Assembly: GCF_007570825.1 (NCBI RefSeq)
Contig: NZ_SUNB01000001.1
Span: 1,674,001 to 1,738,000, forward strand
Origin: Pleionea sediminis
GTDB taxonomy: Bacteria; Pseudomonadota; Gammaproteobacteria; Enterobacterales; Kangiellaceae
Direction: 5' to 3'
Length of the DNA: 64,000 nucleotides
A program made the translations under genes and the position numbers. This document shows positions 15,610-25,176 of this stretch, one piece after another (position 1 is the stretch's first letter; every line of letters starts with the position of its first letter). The notes beneath the pieces are model-generated. The model was not told the DNA's origin. It did not search any database and saw only the letters and a program-made list of their open reading frames with translations.

Positions 15610-17496
15610 TTACTCTTCGAGGTAAGTGTATCCTTGTAAACCAGCAGCCAATTCTTCGAGGTAAGCTTTTTGCGTGTCTACGTCCAGTTTTGACTGGGAC
15701 AACTGGTCGTGAAATTGACGAGTTAGCATTTTTTCATCGTAGTGTACGATTGAGAGTGCTTCAGCGACAGTATCACCCTCGGTAAACTCTTGTTCTTCAA
15801 ATTCACCATTCGCTTTGAGTTCGATATGCGCAGAATGTGTATCGCCAAATAGGTTATGCAGAGCTCCCAAAATTTCCTGGTAAGCGCCTACCATAAAGAT
15901 TCCAACCAGAAACTGCTCAGACTCATTTACTTCAGGTAACAGTAAGCTCGATTCTATCGACCGCCCATTCACATAACGTTCAATTCGGCCATCCGAATCA
16001 CAGGTAATATCTTTAAGAATGCCTCTCGTAGTAAGTGGCTTATTAAGGTGATGAATTGGCACAACTGGAAATATCTGTCCCACGCCCCAAGCATCTGGCA
16101 GTGACTGAAAGAGGCTGAAATTGCAAAATAGTTTGTCAGCAAGTTTATTGTTGAGCTCAGTTATGACGGTTTCATGTCCGGGAATTGTTTCGTCGAGCAA
16201 AGGCAAGATTTTACGGCAAATGGCAAAATACAGTTGTTCACATCGCGCCCATTCTTCGAGCGAAATGCCTTCGTGTGTATAGAGCATTAATGCTTCATTC
16301 AAGTAGAAGATGGCTGAATTGTAAGTTTCGATGGCGCTCTCTTCATCTAAGCTTTCATAGTGTCGCCATAAGTTTTGTAAAACATTGGTTTCTTCTGCCG
16401 TTACTGGTTCTGGTTCGTTTAGGCCGGGCGCGGTTTCTTTATCGAACATATTGGTAATTAAAACGGCATGATGTGCCGTGAGTGCTCTACCAGACTCAGT
16501 AATAATTTCTGGATGTTCAAGTTGGTGTGAGTCCAGTACATCGGCAATAGTTTCGACTATGGTATTGGCGTAGGCTTGAACAGTGTAGTTGATAGAATAG
16601 TATGAGGGCGATTGTGTTCCTTCATAGTCGACACCGAGTCCACCACCGACATCAATAATGCTTAAAGGCAAACCCATTCGTCGTAATTCAACAAAATATC
16701 GGGCGCATTCTTTTACGCCTTTACGAATATCCGTAATACTCGAAATTTGTGAGCCCAAATGACAATGAAGAAGTTTTAGACAATCGAGCATTCCATGTTC
16801 TTTGAGTTTCTCGGTAAACTTAATCAGCTGGCTTGGAGATAATCCAAACTTTGACTTCTCACCGCCTGTATCTTGCCAATTACCTTTACCAATAGCGTAC
16901 ATTCTGACGCGAACACCAAGTTTGGGTTGAACGCCCATTTTCTGGGCTTCATCAAGCACAATGTCGAGCTCGTGTAATTTCTCGACTACTAAATAAACGC
17001 GTCTCCCCATTTGCTGCCCAATTAGTGCCGTGCGAACGTATTCCCGATCTTTGTAACCATTGCAAACAACGACACTTTCAGCGGGCATTTGAGTGCCTAA
17101 AACGGCAAGCAGTTCTGGTTTGCTCCCTGACTCAAGGCCAAACCTTGAACCGCCATGAGAGGTCAATTCGTTAATTACCGAACGTTGTTGATTAACTTTT
17201 ATTGGATAGACGCAGGTGTAACGATTATTGTAGCCACGTTCTTTAATGGTATCGGCAAACGCATCGGCAATTTGATCCAGGCGGTTTCTGAGAATATTGC
17301 CAAATCGAAGAAGCATGGGCAGAGGCTTTTCGTCCAGATCCAGCTTTTCAATAATTTTGTGCAATTTGTGTCGATAGGTTACGCCGTCATTTTCAGAAAT
17401 GACAACGAGATCGCCATCGTCATCGATGTTAAAAAAGCCATCACTCCAAAGTGGAATGTTGTAATTGTCAGCTGCTGTTCGTGTTTGCTTGCTCAT
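15610..17496 (-). CDS. speA: Biosynthetic arginine decarboxylase
   Basis: PLP-dependent enzyme that decarboxylates arginine to agmatine, the first step of the agmatine route to putrescine. The PLP lysine lies in CVYPIKVNQQ near residue 100. The long insertions and full length of 628 residues are typical of SpeA rather than of lysine or diaminopimelate decarboxylases. The start at 17496 (MSKQTR) gives the usual family N-terminus; an ATG at 17562 would add 22 residues that look untranslated. It is divergent from ubiK. No speB (agmatinase) gene is in the window. Confidence 0.95.
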   Translation of the reverse strand: MSKQTRTAADNYNIPLWSDGFFNIDDDGDLVVISENDGVTYRHKLHKIIEKLDLDEKPLPMLLRFGNILRNRLDQIADAFADTIKERGYNNRYTCVYPIKVNQQRSVINELTSHGGSRFGLESGSKPELLAVLGTQMPAESVVVCNGYKDREYVRTALIGQQMGRRVYLVVEKLHELDIVLDEAQKMGVQPKLGVRVRMYAIGKGNWQDTGGEKSKFGLSPSQLIKFTEKLKEHGMLDCLKLLHCHLGSQISSITDIRKGVKECARYFVELRRMGLPLSIIDVGGGLGVDYEGTQSPSYYSINYTVQAYANTIVETIADVLDSHQLEHPEIITESGRALTAHHAVLITNMFDKETAPGLNEPEPVTAEETNVLQNLWRHYESLDEESAIETYNSAIFYLNEALMLYTHEGISLEEWARCEQLYFAICRKILPLLDETIPGHETVITELNNKLADKLFCNFSLFQSLPDAWGVGQIFPVVPIHHLNKPLTTRGILKDITCDSDGRIERYVNGRSIESSLLLPEVNESEQFLVGIFMVGAYQEILGALHNLFGDTHSAHIELKANGEFEEQEFTEGDTVAEALSIVHYDEKMLTRQFHDQLSQSKLDVDTQKAYLEELAAGLQGYTYLEE

Positions 17497-17782
17497 TGAC
17501 TGTATCTTGCTCACTTGTGTGTATTGCTGTCGATAACAGGACGTTGATAGTGCCCTGATCAAGGTATTGAAAGCGATTAACTTACCGCAGATTCAATTGG
17601 GGTAAATATAAACAGCTTTTAACAATAGTTCGAGTTATTTGATGCTTTAAATAACAATATTTTAGTAGTGTTTATAGCTCAAACTATTTTCTGATTATGT
17701 TACTTGCTCGTAGTCGAAGTGAGTTGAATTTCACCAAGCTTGCTTTATAGTGGGATTAATTTTGAAGTTATGAGAATACAAC

Positions 17783-18037
17783 ATGATCGACGCGAAAATA
17801 ATCGAAGATTTAGCAAACAAAATGAGCCAACTAGTACCACCTGAAATGAAAAAAATGCACTTAGAGATGGAGTCGCAATTCAAACAGGTGTTGCAATCTC
17901 AGTTGGGTAAGCTTGAGCTAGTGACTCGAGAGGAGTTTGATGTGCAAACCAAGGTTTTACAAAAAACACGGAACAAGCTTGAAGAACTCGAAAAACAGGT
18001 TGCTGAATTAGAGTCTAAATTCAACAACCCGTCCTGA
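17783..18037 (+). CDS. ubiK: Ubiquinone biosynthesis accessory factor UbiK (YqiC)
   Basis: Small coiled-coil protein of the YqiC/BMFP family. In Enterobacteria, UbiK binds UbiJ and lipids and is needed for efficient aerobic ubiquinone synthesis. The sequence shows the expected N-terminal amphipathic part (IEDLANKMSQLVPPE) and a C-terminal coiled coil (LQKTRNKLEELEKQVAELE) that forms the trimer. The length of 84 is typical. Its stop lies one base from the stop of the convergent NhaC-type gene. Confidence 0.9.
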   Translation: MIDAKIIEDLANKMSQLVPPEMKKMHLEMESQFKQVLQSQLGKLELVTREEFDVQTKVLQKTRNKLEELEKQVAELESKFNNPS

Positions 18038-18038
18038 T

Positions 18039-19430
18039 TTAAATGAAAACACCGGCAATGGAGTAGAGTACTACAGTCGCTATTCCTGCGGTGAGTGCGT
18101 AGGGTAACTGAGTTCGTACATGATCCAGGTGATCACAGCCCGCCGCCAGAGATGAAACTATGGTTGTGTCGGAAATAGGTGAGCAGTGATCGCCAAACAC
18201 ACCACCTCCCAAAATAGCGGCTAAAACTAACTCAGGTGGAATGCCTAACGTTTGCGCAACGGGAATTCCAATGGGAATTAAAATGCCAAAAGTTCCCCAA
18301 GAAGTTCCGGTTGTGAAAGAAATGGTGGCGGCTGCGAAGAATATGAGCGGCGTTACTGTCCAAATGGGTAATTTACTGCTGATCATTTGCGCAACGAAAT
18401 CACCAGTACCCAGCGCTTTCATGCTTGCGCCTAGAGCTAATGCTAAACAAACGGTTGTTACCAGTCCGAGCAGTCGACTCATACCTTCGAATCCCCAGCT
18501 TACTAACGTTTTGTGTTTTTGTTTTGCGCCAAATTTAATTAGTACATAAGCAACAAACAGCGCAGACAGAGTTGCCCAAAGAACTGATTTTGAACCAGAG
18601 CCTTCTAATAGTGCGTCGGTAAATGAAATGTCAGTTAACGGCTTGCCGATCGATTGATAGCCTGTGAACCACATGAAAAATACAATGCCAAAAATCATGG
18701 TTAATAACGGTAATAGCATGAATCGTTTTTTGGAGGGCGTTTCTAAAGTTTCTTCCGGTTCACCGCGTATGGTATTTTCAGTGTGTTTCATTGGACCGTG
18801 AACACGATTGAATAAAACAGTATATAAAACCAAAGCAATTGTAATGAGTGCGTAAAAGTTCAAGCCAATTGAGCCTAATAACACGCGGTTAGAGTTTTCG
18901 AGAGGGAAATCACTAATTAAGCTAAGAATGTAAGCTCCCCAGGCATTCATGACAATAAGTACTGAAATTGGAGCGCAGGTCGAATCAATAATGTAAGCAA
19001 GTCGCTCACGACTCATGTTAAATTTATCGAATAGATTACGTGAAAGTATTCCTGAAGTTAACACGCTTAAATTGGTCTCGATAAATATAAACGTGCCCAT
19101 AATGGTTGGTAGCAGACCAACTTTTCTTGGAGAGTCTGCAAATCCTTTTCGTCCTACCCAGTGAACAAATGCACTGACACCTCCAGACTTTTGCATGAGA
19201 GCGAGTAATGCACCAACGAGCAAACTGAACATGAGTATGCGAGTGTTCCCTTCACTTTGGAATACCGATACTAATCGCTCGGCCATGTTTAAAAATCCAA
19301 GTCCAGGATGGAAATTAGATAAAAGCCATTCGGCACTAAATATTGCAACTAGCAATGCCAAAATAACTTCGCGCTTCCAGACAGCGATAATAATTGCCAG
19401 TAGTGGCGGCAGTAATGTCCACCATTCCAT
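18039..19430 (-). CDS. NhaC family Na+/H+ antiporter
   Basis: Inner-membrane antiporter of the NhaC superfamily, about 11 hydrophobic helices over 463 residues. Recognisable segments are the TNLSVLTSGILSR and DSTCAPISVLIVMNAWG motifs in the first half and FTTGTSWGTFGILIPIGIP and GDHCSPISDTT in the second. Those duplicated half-site motifs are characteristic of this family. It probably exchanges sodium for protons in a marine cell; some members exchange organic acids or amino acids instead. It is transcribed alone. Confidence 0.88.
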   Translation of the reverse strand: MEWWTLLPPLLAIIIAVWKREVILALLVAIFSAEWLLSNFHPGLGFLNMAERLVSVFQSEGNTRILMFSLLVGALLALMQKSGGVSAFVHWVGRKGFADSPRKVGLLPTIMGTFIFIETNLSVLTSGILSRNLFDKFNMSRERLAYIIDSTCAPISVLIVMNAWGAYILSLISDFPLENSNRVLLGSIGLNFYALITIALVLYTVLFNRVHGPMKHTENTIRGEPEETLETPSKKRFMLLPLLTMIFGIVFFMWFTGYQSIGKPLTDISFTDALLEGSGSKSVLWATLSALFVAYVLIKFGAKQKHKTLVSWGFEGMSRLLGLVTTVCLALALGASMKALGTGDFVAQMISSKLPIWTVTPLIFFAAATISFTTGTSWGTFGILIPIGIPVAQTLGIPPELVLAAILGGGVFGDHCSPISDTTIVSSLAAGCDHLDHVRTQLPYALTAGIATVVLYSIAGVFI

Positions 19431-19627
19431 AGTTTTTTCTCTTGTTGTTTTTATTAAGTCGAGATTGTACGGGTTTTATAAATGCTTCACCAATTTTTGG
19501 TGAAAACCACTAATACGGTACTGAGGTTTTAAGAAAAAACGATATTTATCAATGTATTACAAGTTGGCATGTTAATAGCAACTCCCTGGTTGGATTTTAT
19601 AACTTTGCTTAGATGGGAGAAAATACA

Positions 19628-19822
19628 ATGTTGTATTTAGTTATTGGAATAGTTTTAGGCGCTGCTTTTCATGAGTTCTGGCATGATCTTTTTTACAAAG
19701 CGAAAAAGAAAGTCAGTGATTGGACTGCCGATAAATCCACTAAAGATCAAGGAGAAGTGGTTGAAGGTGAAGTGGTCGGATCGAACGAGACCAATGAAAA
19801 GGAGCAGCCTGCAAAAGTGTAG
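19628..19822 (+). CDS. Small single-helix membrane protein
   Basis: A 64-residue protein with one N-terminal hydrophobic helix (LYLVIGIVLGAAFHEFW) and a charged, Lys-rich then Glu/Val-rich tail. I recognise no family. The start at 19628 follows GGGAGA by seven bases; the in-frame ATG at 19613 overlaps that ribosome site and is less likely. It sits between the divergent NhaC-type gene and the convergent symporter gene, whose stop is only three bases away. Confidence 0.6.
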   Translation: MLYLVIGIVLGAAFHEFWHDLFYKAKKKVSDWTADKSTKDQGEVVEGEVVGSNETNEKEQPAKV

Positions 19823-19825
19823 TTT

Positions 19826-21253
19826 TTATAGCGTCTTTCTGTACATTTTAAAAGATCCAAAATAGGCAATGGTGAGTGCGCTGAGGAAGGGAATCCAGCG
19901 CTCTGCCAAGTCACCTGGCAACTCTGGTAAGTTATGAAAAATAACCGTCAGCAAAAAGCCGGATAGCATTGACATTAATACGTAACGATTACTAATTTGT
20001 CGTCCCATTAAACGAATAATTAATGGCGGACCAAAACTGCTTCCTACAGCATGCCAGGCAAATAAGACCCGATCAAAAATACTTTGATCAAGAAATAATG
20101 CTAATAGAGCGGCAAAAAAACATACCGCTAATACCGTCATTCTGCTCAAGACTAAACTGTGTTTTTGTCTATCAATAGTATGATAAGAGTCATAAGATAG
20201 AGCGGACGATACCACTAGTATTTGTGAATCTGCGGTCGACATAACTGCGGAAAGTACGGCAGCGATCATAATGCCAGAAATTACTGGTGAAAAAAGTTGA
20301 TTGGCGGATACTAAAAAAACTGTTTCGCCATCGATAAGATTTGGCACAAACATTTTGGCACTCCAGCCAAGTAGCAGCATTCCTGAATATACGACCAAAG
20401 CCCAGGTGATGGCAATGACTCGACCTTGTTCCAAACTTTGCTTATTTCTGAGGGCCATCAATCGAGTTACTACGTGTGGCTGACCTGGGTAGCCAATACC
20501 AATTCCCAGTAAACCAACAATAAACCCTAACGCCGCAATTCCGGTGTGATGGCCAGTAATTCCGGTTGGAGCACCTGCATTATGATAGAGCAAGCTATTG
20601 ATTAATGGTTCAATGCCACCGATATGCATGATTGCCGCAGTGGGAAGGATAATTGCCGTCAAACACATAAGTAATCCTTGTAGAGTATCAGTAATACTGA
20701 CGGCCCAAAAACCCCCCATAAAGGTGTATAGCATTATTATGAAAGCGCCAAGAATGACGGCAAGAGTGAAATTAATATTCAAGGCGCTGTGAAAGCTTGC
20801 CCCTGCGGCTTTAAATTGTGCACCGATATAAAATGTAAAAGAAAAAACAATAATAAATATGGCAACATGTCGTATGGTGTCGCAATGTTTACCATAGGGT
20901 TCTGCAATCATCAGGTCGGTTAATGTGAGTGCTTTTTCTTTCCTACTCAGATGAGCAATTCGCGGTGCAACCCAAAGCCAATTGATTAAAAATCCAACTA
21001 TTACAGAGGGAAGTAACCAGATTGCGGATAAGCCCCAAATATATGCCGCGCCGCTGATACCCAGCAACGTCCAGGCTGAACTTGAGCTAGCACATGCACT
21101 TAAAGCTGCAGTCCATGGGCCCAGCTCTCTACTCGCCAGGAAAAAGTCACTGCTTGAGCGATTCTTGCTCTTAGCCCAAATGCCAATACCAAGCAGAGTA
21201 ATTTTGTAAAGTACTAAGGTTAACAATACAATAGTGGCGTCTGCCATGGCCAT
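19826..21253 (-). CDS. Sodium:solute symporter, PutP-like
   Basis: Inner-membrane transporter of the solute:sodium symporter family, closest in pattern to sodium/proline symporter PutP. There are about 13 hydrophobic helices over 475 residues. Typical features are the N-terminal SSSDFFLASRELGPW segment, ASSSSAWTLLGISG, the GYPGQPHVVTRLMAL motif and SAVMSTADSQILV, which carries the conserved sodium-site residues. Proline is the likely substrate, but other amino acids or organic anions are possible. Two ATG starts (21253 and 21247) are equally plausible. It is divergent from the ABC-F gene with a 58-base gap. Confidence 0.87.
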   Translation of the reverse strand: MAMADATIVLLTLVLYKITLLGIGIWAKSKNRSSSDFFLASRELGPWTAALSACASSSSAWTLLGISGAAYIWGLSAIWLLPSVIVGFLINWLWVAPRIAHLSRKEKALTLTDLMIAEPYGKHCDTIRHVAIFIIVFSFTFYIGAQFKAAGASFHSALNINFTLAVILGAFIIMLYTFMGGFWAVSITDTLQGLLMCLTAIILPTAAIMHIGGIEPLINSLLYHNAGAPTGITGHHTGIAALGFIVGLLGIGIGYPGQPHVVTRLMALRNKQSLEQGRVIAITWALVVYSGMLLLGWSAKMFVPNLIDGETVFLVSANQLFSPVISGIMIAAVLSAVMSTADSQILVVSSALSYDSYHTIDRQKHSLVLSRMTVLAVCFFAALLALFLDQSIFDRVLFAWHAVGSSFGPPLIIRLMGRQISNRYVLMSMLSGFLLTVIFHNLPELPGDLAERWIPFLSALTIAYFGSFKMYRKTL

Positions 21254-21311
21254 CTCAAATAGGAGTTATCTGTGGCCCGTAACCCTATCAGGCTTAAGTT
21301 GTAATTACTAT

Positions 21312-23243
21312 ATGATCACATGTTCTAAAGTTTCTTATTCTCGCGGAGCAAAGACGTTAGTCGAAGATCTCGACGTGACGTTTTTTCAGGGTGAAAAAAT
21401 AGGTATTGTCGGACCTAATGGCTGTGGCAAGTCAACCTTATTCCAGCTCATTTTGGGTGAGTTGCATGCCGACACCGGTAATTTTGATATACCTTCAAAA
21501 TTAAAAATTGCACATGTGCGACAAGAAACTCCAGGCATGGAACGGACTGCAATTGATTATGTTCTCGATGGTGATAAAGATTTACGTATTGCTCAAGCAG
21601 AACTTATGCGAGCTGAAAAAGAAAATGATGGCGAAGCAATTGCTAAAGCGCATCAGTCATTAGAATTCCTTGGGGCTTATGATGCCGAGTCTAGAGCGGC
21701 AAAGTTACTTTTTGGATTGGGTTTCAGTGACGAGCTAATGCAAGCCAATGTATCTGAGTTGTCTGGAGGGTGGCGTGTGCGATTAAATTTAGCTCAAGCT
21801 CTAATCCAATCATCCGATTTACTGTTGCTTGACGAACCAACTAACCATTTGGATCTGGATGCTGTATTTTGGCTTGAATCTTTTTTGCGATCGTATCCCG
21901 GCACGTTACTCATTATTTCACATGATAGAGACTTTCTAGATGCAATCGTATCAAAGGTTTTGCATTTTGAGCGTGGAAAAGTAAAGGCATATTCAGGTAA
22001 TTATTCTGAGTTTATTAAACTAAAAGCAGAACGAGAAAGTTTGCAAGCGAAGCAGTATGAAAAGCAACAATCAAAAATTGCACACTTGCAGTCGTTTATC
22101 GATCGATTTAAAGCAAAAGCCAGCAAAGCGAAGCAAGCTCAGAGTCGAGTAAAAGCACTGGAACGAATGGCAACTGTCGAAAATATTCAAGTTAGAGAAA
22201 AACTGTCATTTGATTTTTATGAGCCGAAACATAAACCCGATCCATTACTACGATTTGAAAAAATTAATGCTGGATATGGTGAAGAATGGATATTGAATAA
22301 TGTGAACTTTTCGATCCGATGTGACAGTCGGATTGGATTGTTAGGACGTAATGGTGCGGGTAAGTCAACCTTACTAAAAACCATCGCTCAAACGGAAGTG
22401 ACAACTGAAGGATCTCGTGAAGCTAGTAAACATTTAAATGTTGGATATTTTGCGCAACATCAATTGGAACAGCTTAATGGCCAACAAAGTGCATTTGATC
22501 AATTGATAGATCTCGATCCTGACCTATCAGAACAAGAAGTTCGAAATTATCTTGGAGGCTTTGCCTTTCATGGTGATAAAGTATTTGAAAATGTTGAAAA
22601 CTTTTCGGGTGGGGAAAAAGCAAGATTAGTTTTAGCACTTGTTATATATCAACGACCTAATTTAATTTTACTGGATGAGCCTACTAACCATTTAGATATG
22701 GAAATGCGCGATGCATTAACCTTGGCCATTCAAAACTTTTCTGGTGCCGTCATACTGATTTCTCATGATCGATACTTGTTAGATGCCACTGTGGATGAAT
22801 TGTATTTAGTTGATAGTGGTCAAGTTAATGAATTTAATGGCGACACTCAATATTATCATCAATGGTTAAAGCAAAATCGTTGGGGAAGTGATAAGTCGGC
22901 AGTTGATTCATCTAATGGTTCCACAAAATCTCCCGCGGTTGATCGAAAAGCAAAAAAACAAGCTGAAGCAAAAGTAAGACAAATGTTAGCGCCAATCAAA
23001 AAGAATTTGGATAAGGCGGAAAAGCGAGTAGAAAAGCTGCAAAGTGAGTTAGGGAAGCTGGAAACTGAAATGGCTGATAGTTCACTGTATGAGAGTGATC
23101 GAAAAGATGACTTGAGCCGTATAATTGATAGACAGTCGCAGTTAAAGTCGGAACTTACGCAAGCAGAAGATGAATGGTTTGAATTTCAAGAGGAATATGA
23201 GAGCGAATCTATTCGTGCTCATGCGGAGCATGGTATTGATTAA
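21312..23243 (+). CDS. yheS: ABC-F family ATPase (YheS-like)
   Basis: Cytoplasmic ABC-F protein with two tandem ATP-binding cassettes, a linker and a C-terminal coiled coil, no membrane domain. Walker A motifs are GPNGCGKST and GRNGAGKST; signature motifs are LSGGWRVRLNLAQAL and FSGGEKARLVLAL; both LLLDEPTNHLD/ILLDEPTNHLD segments are intact. ABC-F proteins act on ribosomes to relieve stalls or gate early elongation. The length of about 643 and the next gene (yheV-like) match E. coli YheS. The start at 21312 gives the usual MITCSKVSY beginning; longer in-frame extensions overlap the symporter promoter region. Confidence 0.93.
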   Translation: MITCSKVSYSRGAKTLVEDLDVTFFQGEKIGIVGPNGCGKSTLFQLILGELHADTGNFDIPSKLKIAHVRQETPGMERTAIDYVLDGDKDLRIAQAELMRAEKENDGEAIAKAHQSLEFLGAYDAESRAAKLLFGLGFSDELMQANVSELSGGWRVRLNLAQALIQSSDLLLLDEPTNHLDLDAVFWLESFLRSYPGTLLIISHDRDFLDAIVSKVLHFERGKVKAYSGNYSEFIKLKAERESLQAKQYEKQQSKIAHLQSFIDRFKAKASKAKQAQSRVKALERMATVENIQVREKLSFDFYEPKHKPDPLLRFEKINAGYGEEWILNNVNFSIRCDSRIGLLGRNGAGKSTLLKTIAQTEVTTEGSREASKHLNVGYFAQHQLEQLNGQQSAFDQLIDLDPDLSEQEVRNYLGGFAFHGDKVFENVENFSGGEKARLVLALVIYQRPNLILLDEPTNHLDMEMRDALTLAIQNFSGAVILISHDRYLLDATVDELYLVDSGQVNEFNGDTQYYHQWLKQNRWGSDKSAVDSSNGSTKSPAVDRKAKKQAEAKVRQMLAPIKKNLDKAEKRVEKLQSELGKLETEMADSSLYESDRKDDLSRIIDRQSQLKSELTQAEDEWFEFQEEYESESIRAHAEHGID

Positions 23244-23452
23244 TGAATAAAAAATTTATTGCAGGTGCGACCTGCCCTAATTGCGGTAATATAGACGCTA
23301 TAGTTACTTATGTGCAAAGTGGATGTAAGGTATTTGAATGTATCGACTGTCACCATATCGAACATCTTGATTCTGATAATGGAAAAAAGCAGTCGACGAA
23401 GAAAAAATCGCAAGAGTCCATGATTCAGTGGATTAATATAGAGAATGATTAA
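23243..23452 (+). CDS. yheV: YheV-like zinc ribbon protein
   Basis: A 69-residue zinc-ribbon protein like E. coli YheV. Four cysteines form two CxxC pairs (CPNC at 11-14, CIDC at 33-36) after the conserved KKFIAGATCP start. The start codon overlaps the stop of the ABC-F gene by one base (TAATG), so translation is probably coupled. The same ABC-F/YheV pairing occurs in Enterobacteria. Function unknown. Confidence 0.88.
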   Translation: MNKKFIAGATCPNCGNIDAIVTYVQSGCKVFECIDCHHIEHLDSDNGKKQSTKKKSQESMIQWINIEND

Positions 23453-23465
23453 TAAGAGAATCTAA

Positions 23466-24032
23466 ATGTCTGAGAATAATGTTAAAGATGTTGTTGAGAA
23501 AGTTTTAAACTCGGCTGATTGTCTGTACACAAGAGAACAAGTTGAGAAAACAATCGAGACGATGGCGAGTCAAATAGAGAGTCAGTTATCCGATGATAAT
23601 CCTGTCGTTTTAACGATAATGAATGGAGGATTAGTATTTGCTGGTCAGCTGTTAACTCATTTGAATTTTCCATTGGTGGTCGATTATTGTCATGCGACTC
23701 GATATCGTGGTGAAACATCGGGTGGTGAATTACATTGGAAAGCCTTGCCGCAAGTCAGCTTAACGGATAGAAATGTTTTGGTCGTAGATGACATATTGGA
23801 TGAAGGACATACTTTATTAGCTATTCTAAATGCGATTAAAGCACAAGGTGCTAAGCAGGTTTATACCGCTGTGTTGGTTGAAAAGGTGCACGATCGCAAA
23901 GCAGAGGCTGAATTCAAAGCTGATTTTACTGGAATGAAGGTAGAAGATCGCTATGTATTTGGTTACGGAATGGACTATAAAGAATATTTAAGAAATGCAC
24001 CGGGCATTTATGCATTAAAGGAAGAAAAATGA
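23466..24032 (+). CDS. hpt: Hypoxanthine-guanine phosphoribosyltransferase
   Basis: Purine salvage enzyme that joins hypoxanthine or guanine with PRPP to give IMP or GMP. The PRPP-binding signature VLVVDDILDEGHT is at residues 104-116, IMNGGLVFAG is the pyrophosphate loop, and the Lys-containing VLVEKVHDR follows. The length of 188 fits. It lies 13 bases after yheV and overlaps the next small gene by four bases, so the run ABC-F, yheV, hpt and the 88-aa gene appears to be one operon. Confidence 0.92.
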   Translation: MSENNVKDVVEKVLNSADCLYTREQVEKTIETMASQIESQLSDDNPVVLTIMNGGLVFAGQLLTHLNFPLVVDYCHATRYRGETSGGELHWKALPQVSLTDRNVLVVDDILDEGHTLLAILNAIKAQGAKQVYTAVLVEKVHDRKAEAEFKADFTGMKVEDRYVFGYGMDYKEYLRNAPGIYALKEEK

Positions 24033-24295
24033 CCGATTCAAAAGTTCGCATAAATCAGCTTGATGACATACCGAGTCATGTAAAGATGATAATGGAGTCG
24101 ATAAAAGCTTTTGCAAAAGATGGTAGTTATTCTGTGGATGAGTTGGAGCGAATAATGACAATCGCGCTGGAAGATGGCGAAGTGGATGAAAATGAAAAAC
24201 GTGTTCTGGCGGATGTATTAGAAAAGGCTGTAAATGTTCCATTTGATGATGAAGTAAAGCCGTATGTTAAAGCTCTGAAGCATCTGTATTTATAG
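24029..24295 (+). CDS. Small TerB-like helical protein
   Basis: An 88-residue acidic helical protein whose ATG overlaps the hpt stop (ATGA), indicating translational coupling. The segment IALEDGEVDENEKRVLADVLEKA resembles one repeat of the TerB/DjlA-type helical fold, which often carries an acidic metal-binding turn like this one. No signal peptide or membrane segment is seen. I cannot name a family with certainty or assign a function. Confidence 0.6.
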   Translation: MTDSKVRINQLDDIPSHVKMIMESIKAFAKDGSYSVDELERIMTIALEDGEVDENEKRVLADVLEKAVNVPFDDEVKPYVKALKHLYL

Positions 24296-24425
24296 ATATT
24301 AAATGGATTAATTAAAAATTAGAGTGAAACAATAAATTCGTCTAATAGATTGAGCAGATTCTCTTGTTTAATAAAGCGCTGTTATCTATACATTAAAGAG
24401 ATATCGATAACTATTAGGACAAAGT

Positions 24426-24947
24426 ATGAAACGCTTGTACTTTGTTGCGGATAACATTGAAGCAACAGAAAAGCTTGCTCATAACTTAATTACTTTGAAA
24501 GACCTTGTATGGCAGTACCATGTAATCAGCAAAGACGAAAGCGGGTTAATTAATCGTAGTGTGCGCAGTGCGCACTTTTGGCACAAAACGGATGTGATTC
24601 GCCAAGCAGAGCAGGGAGCGCTTATCGGCATCATAATTGGGATTATTGGTGCCGGTTTTTATGCAGCCATAAATCCTCAGCACTTACCATTGCCACTAAC
24701 CTCTTGGCTTATCTCAATTTTTATGCCGATGTTCTTATTTGCTTGGATTGGTGCGGTTATCGGCAGCCGGATGCAGCATTATCAACTCAATCAATTTGAA
24801 GATGAATTAAACTATGGCGGCTACATTGTTATAGTTGATGTTCCAAAAGAAAACGTCGATATGGTGCATCAGTTTATTGTTAGCCGCTCAACAGAGCTTA
24901 GACAACTTGGCACCATGTCAGCCATTCCCATTCCTTTTTCATCGTAA
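24426..24947 (+). CDS. Uncharacterised membrane protein with central helical hairpin
   Basis: A 173-residue protein with a soluble N-terminal domain of about 60 residues, two hydrophobic helices (about 64-82 and 88-112, Gly-rich) and a soluble C-terminal domain ending VDMVHQFIVSRSTEL. The two halves look like a ferredoxin-like fold interrupted by the membrane hairpin, reminiscent of small stress-related membrane proteins with a Gly-zipper pair. I do not recognise a named family. It is alone, between the hpt operon and the first TonB receptor. Confidence 0.6.
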   Translation: MKRLYFVADNIEATEKLAHNLITLKDLVWQYHVISKDESGLINRSVRSAHFWHKTDVIRQAEQGALIGIIIGIIGAGFYAAINPQHLPLPLTSWLISIFMPMFLFAWIGAVIGSRMQHYQLNQFEDELNYGGYIVIVDVPKENVDMVHQFIVSRSTELRQLGTMSAIPIPFSS

Positions 24948-25176
24948 AATAGGTGAAAAATCAACCGCTTTTTTAGTCACTCATCAGATCAATCTTACAT
25001 TGTGTAATATTTACGTTTAAATTCACGAATATTGCATTTCGCTATTAGTTGTTGTACTACTTTTCTGTTAAATTTAGTTACGAAAGATAATAACCAAGAC
25101 CATTCGGTAGTTATGTAACAGGGGCTTGTGGTATGCGAGCAGTTAAGTCTATCGAGAGTAAGACTGAGGAAAATTA

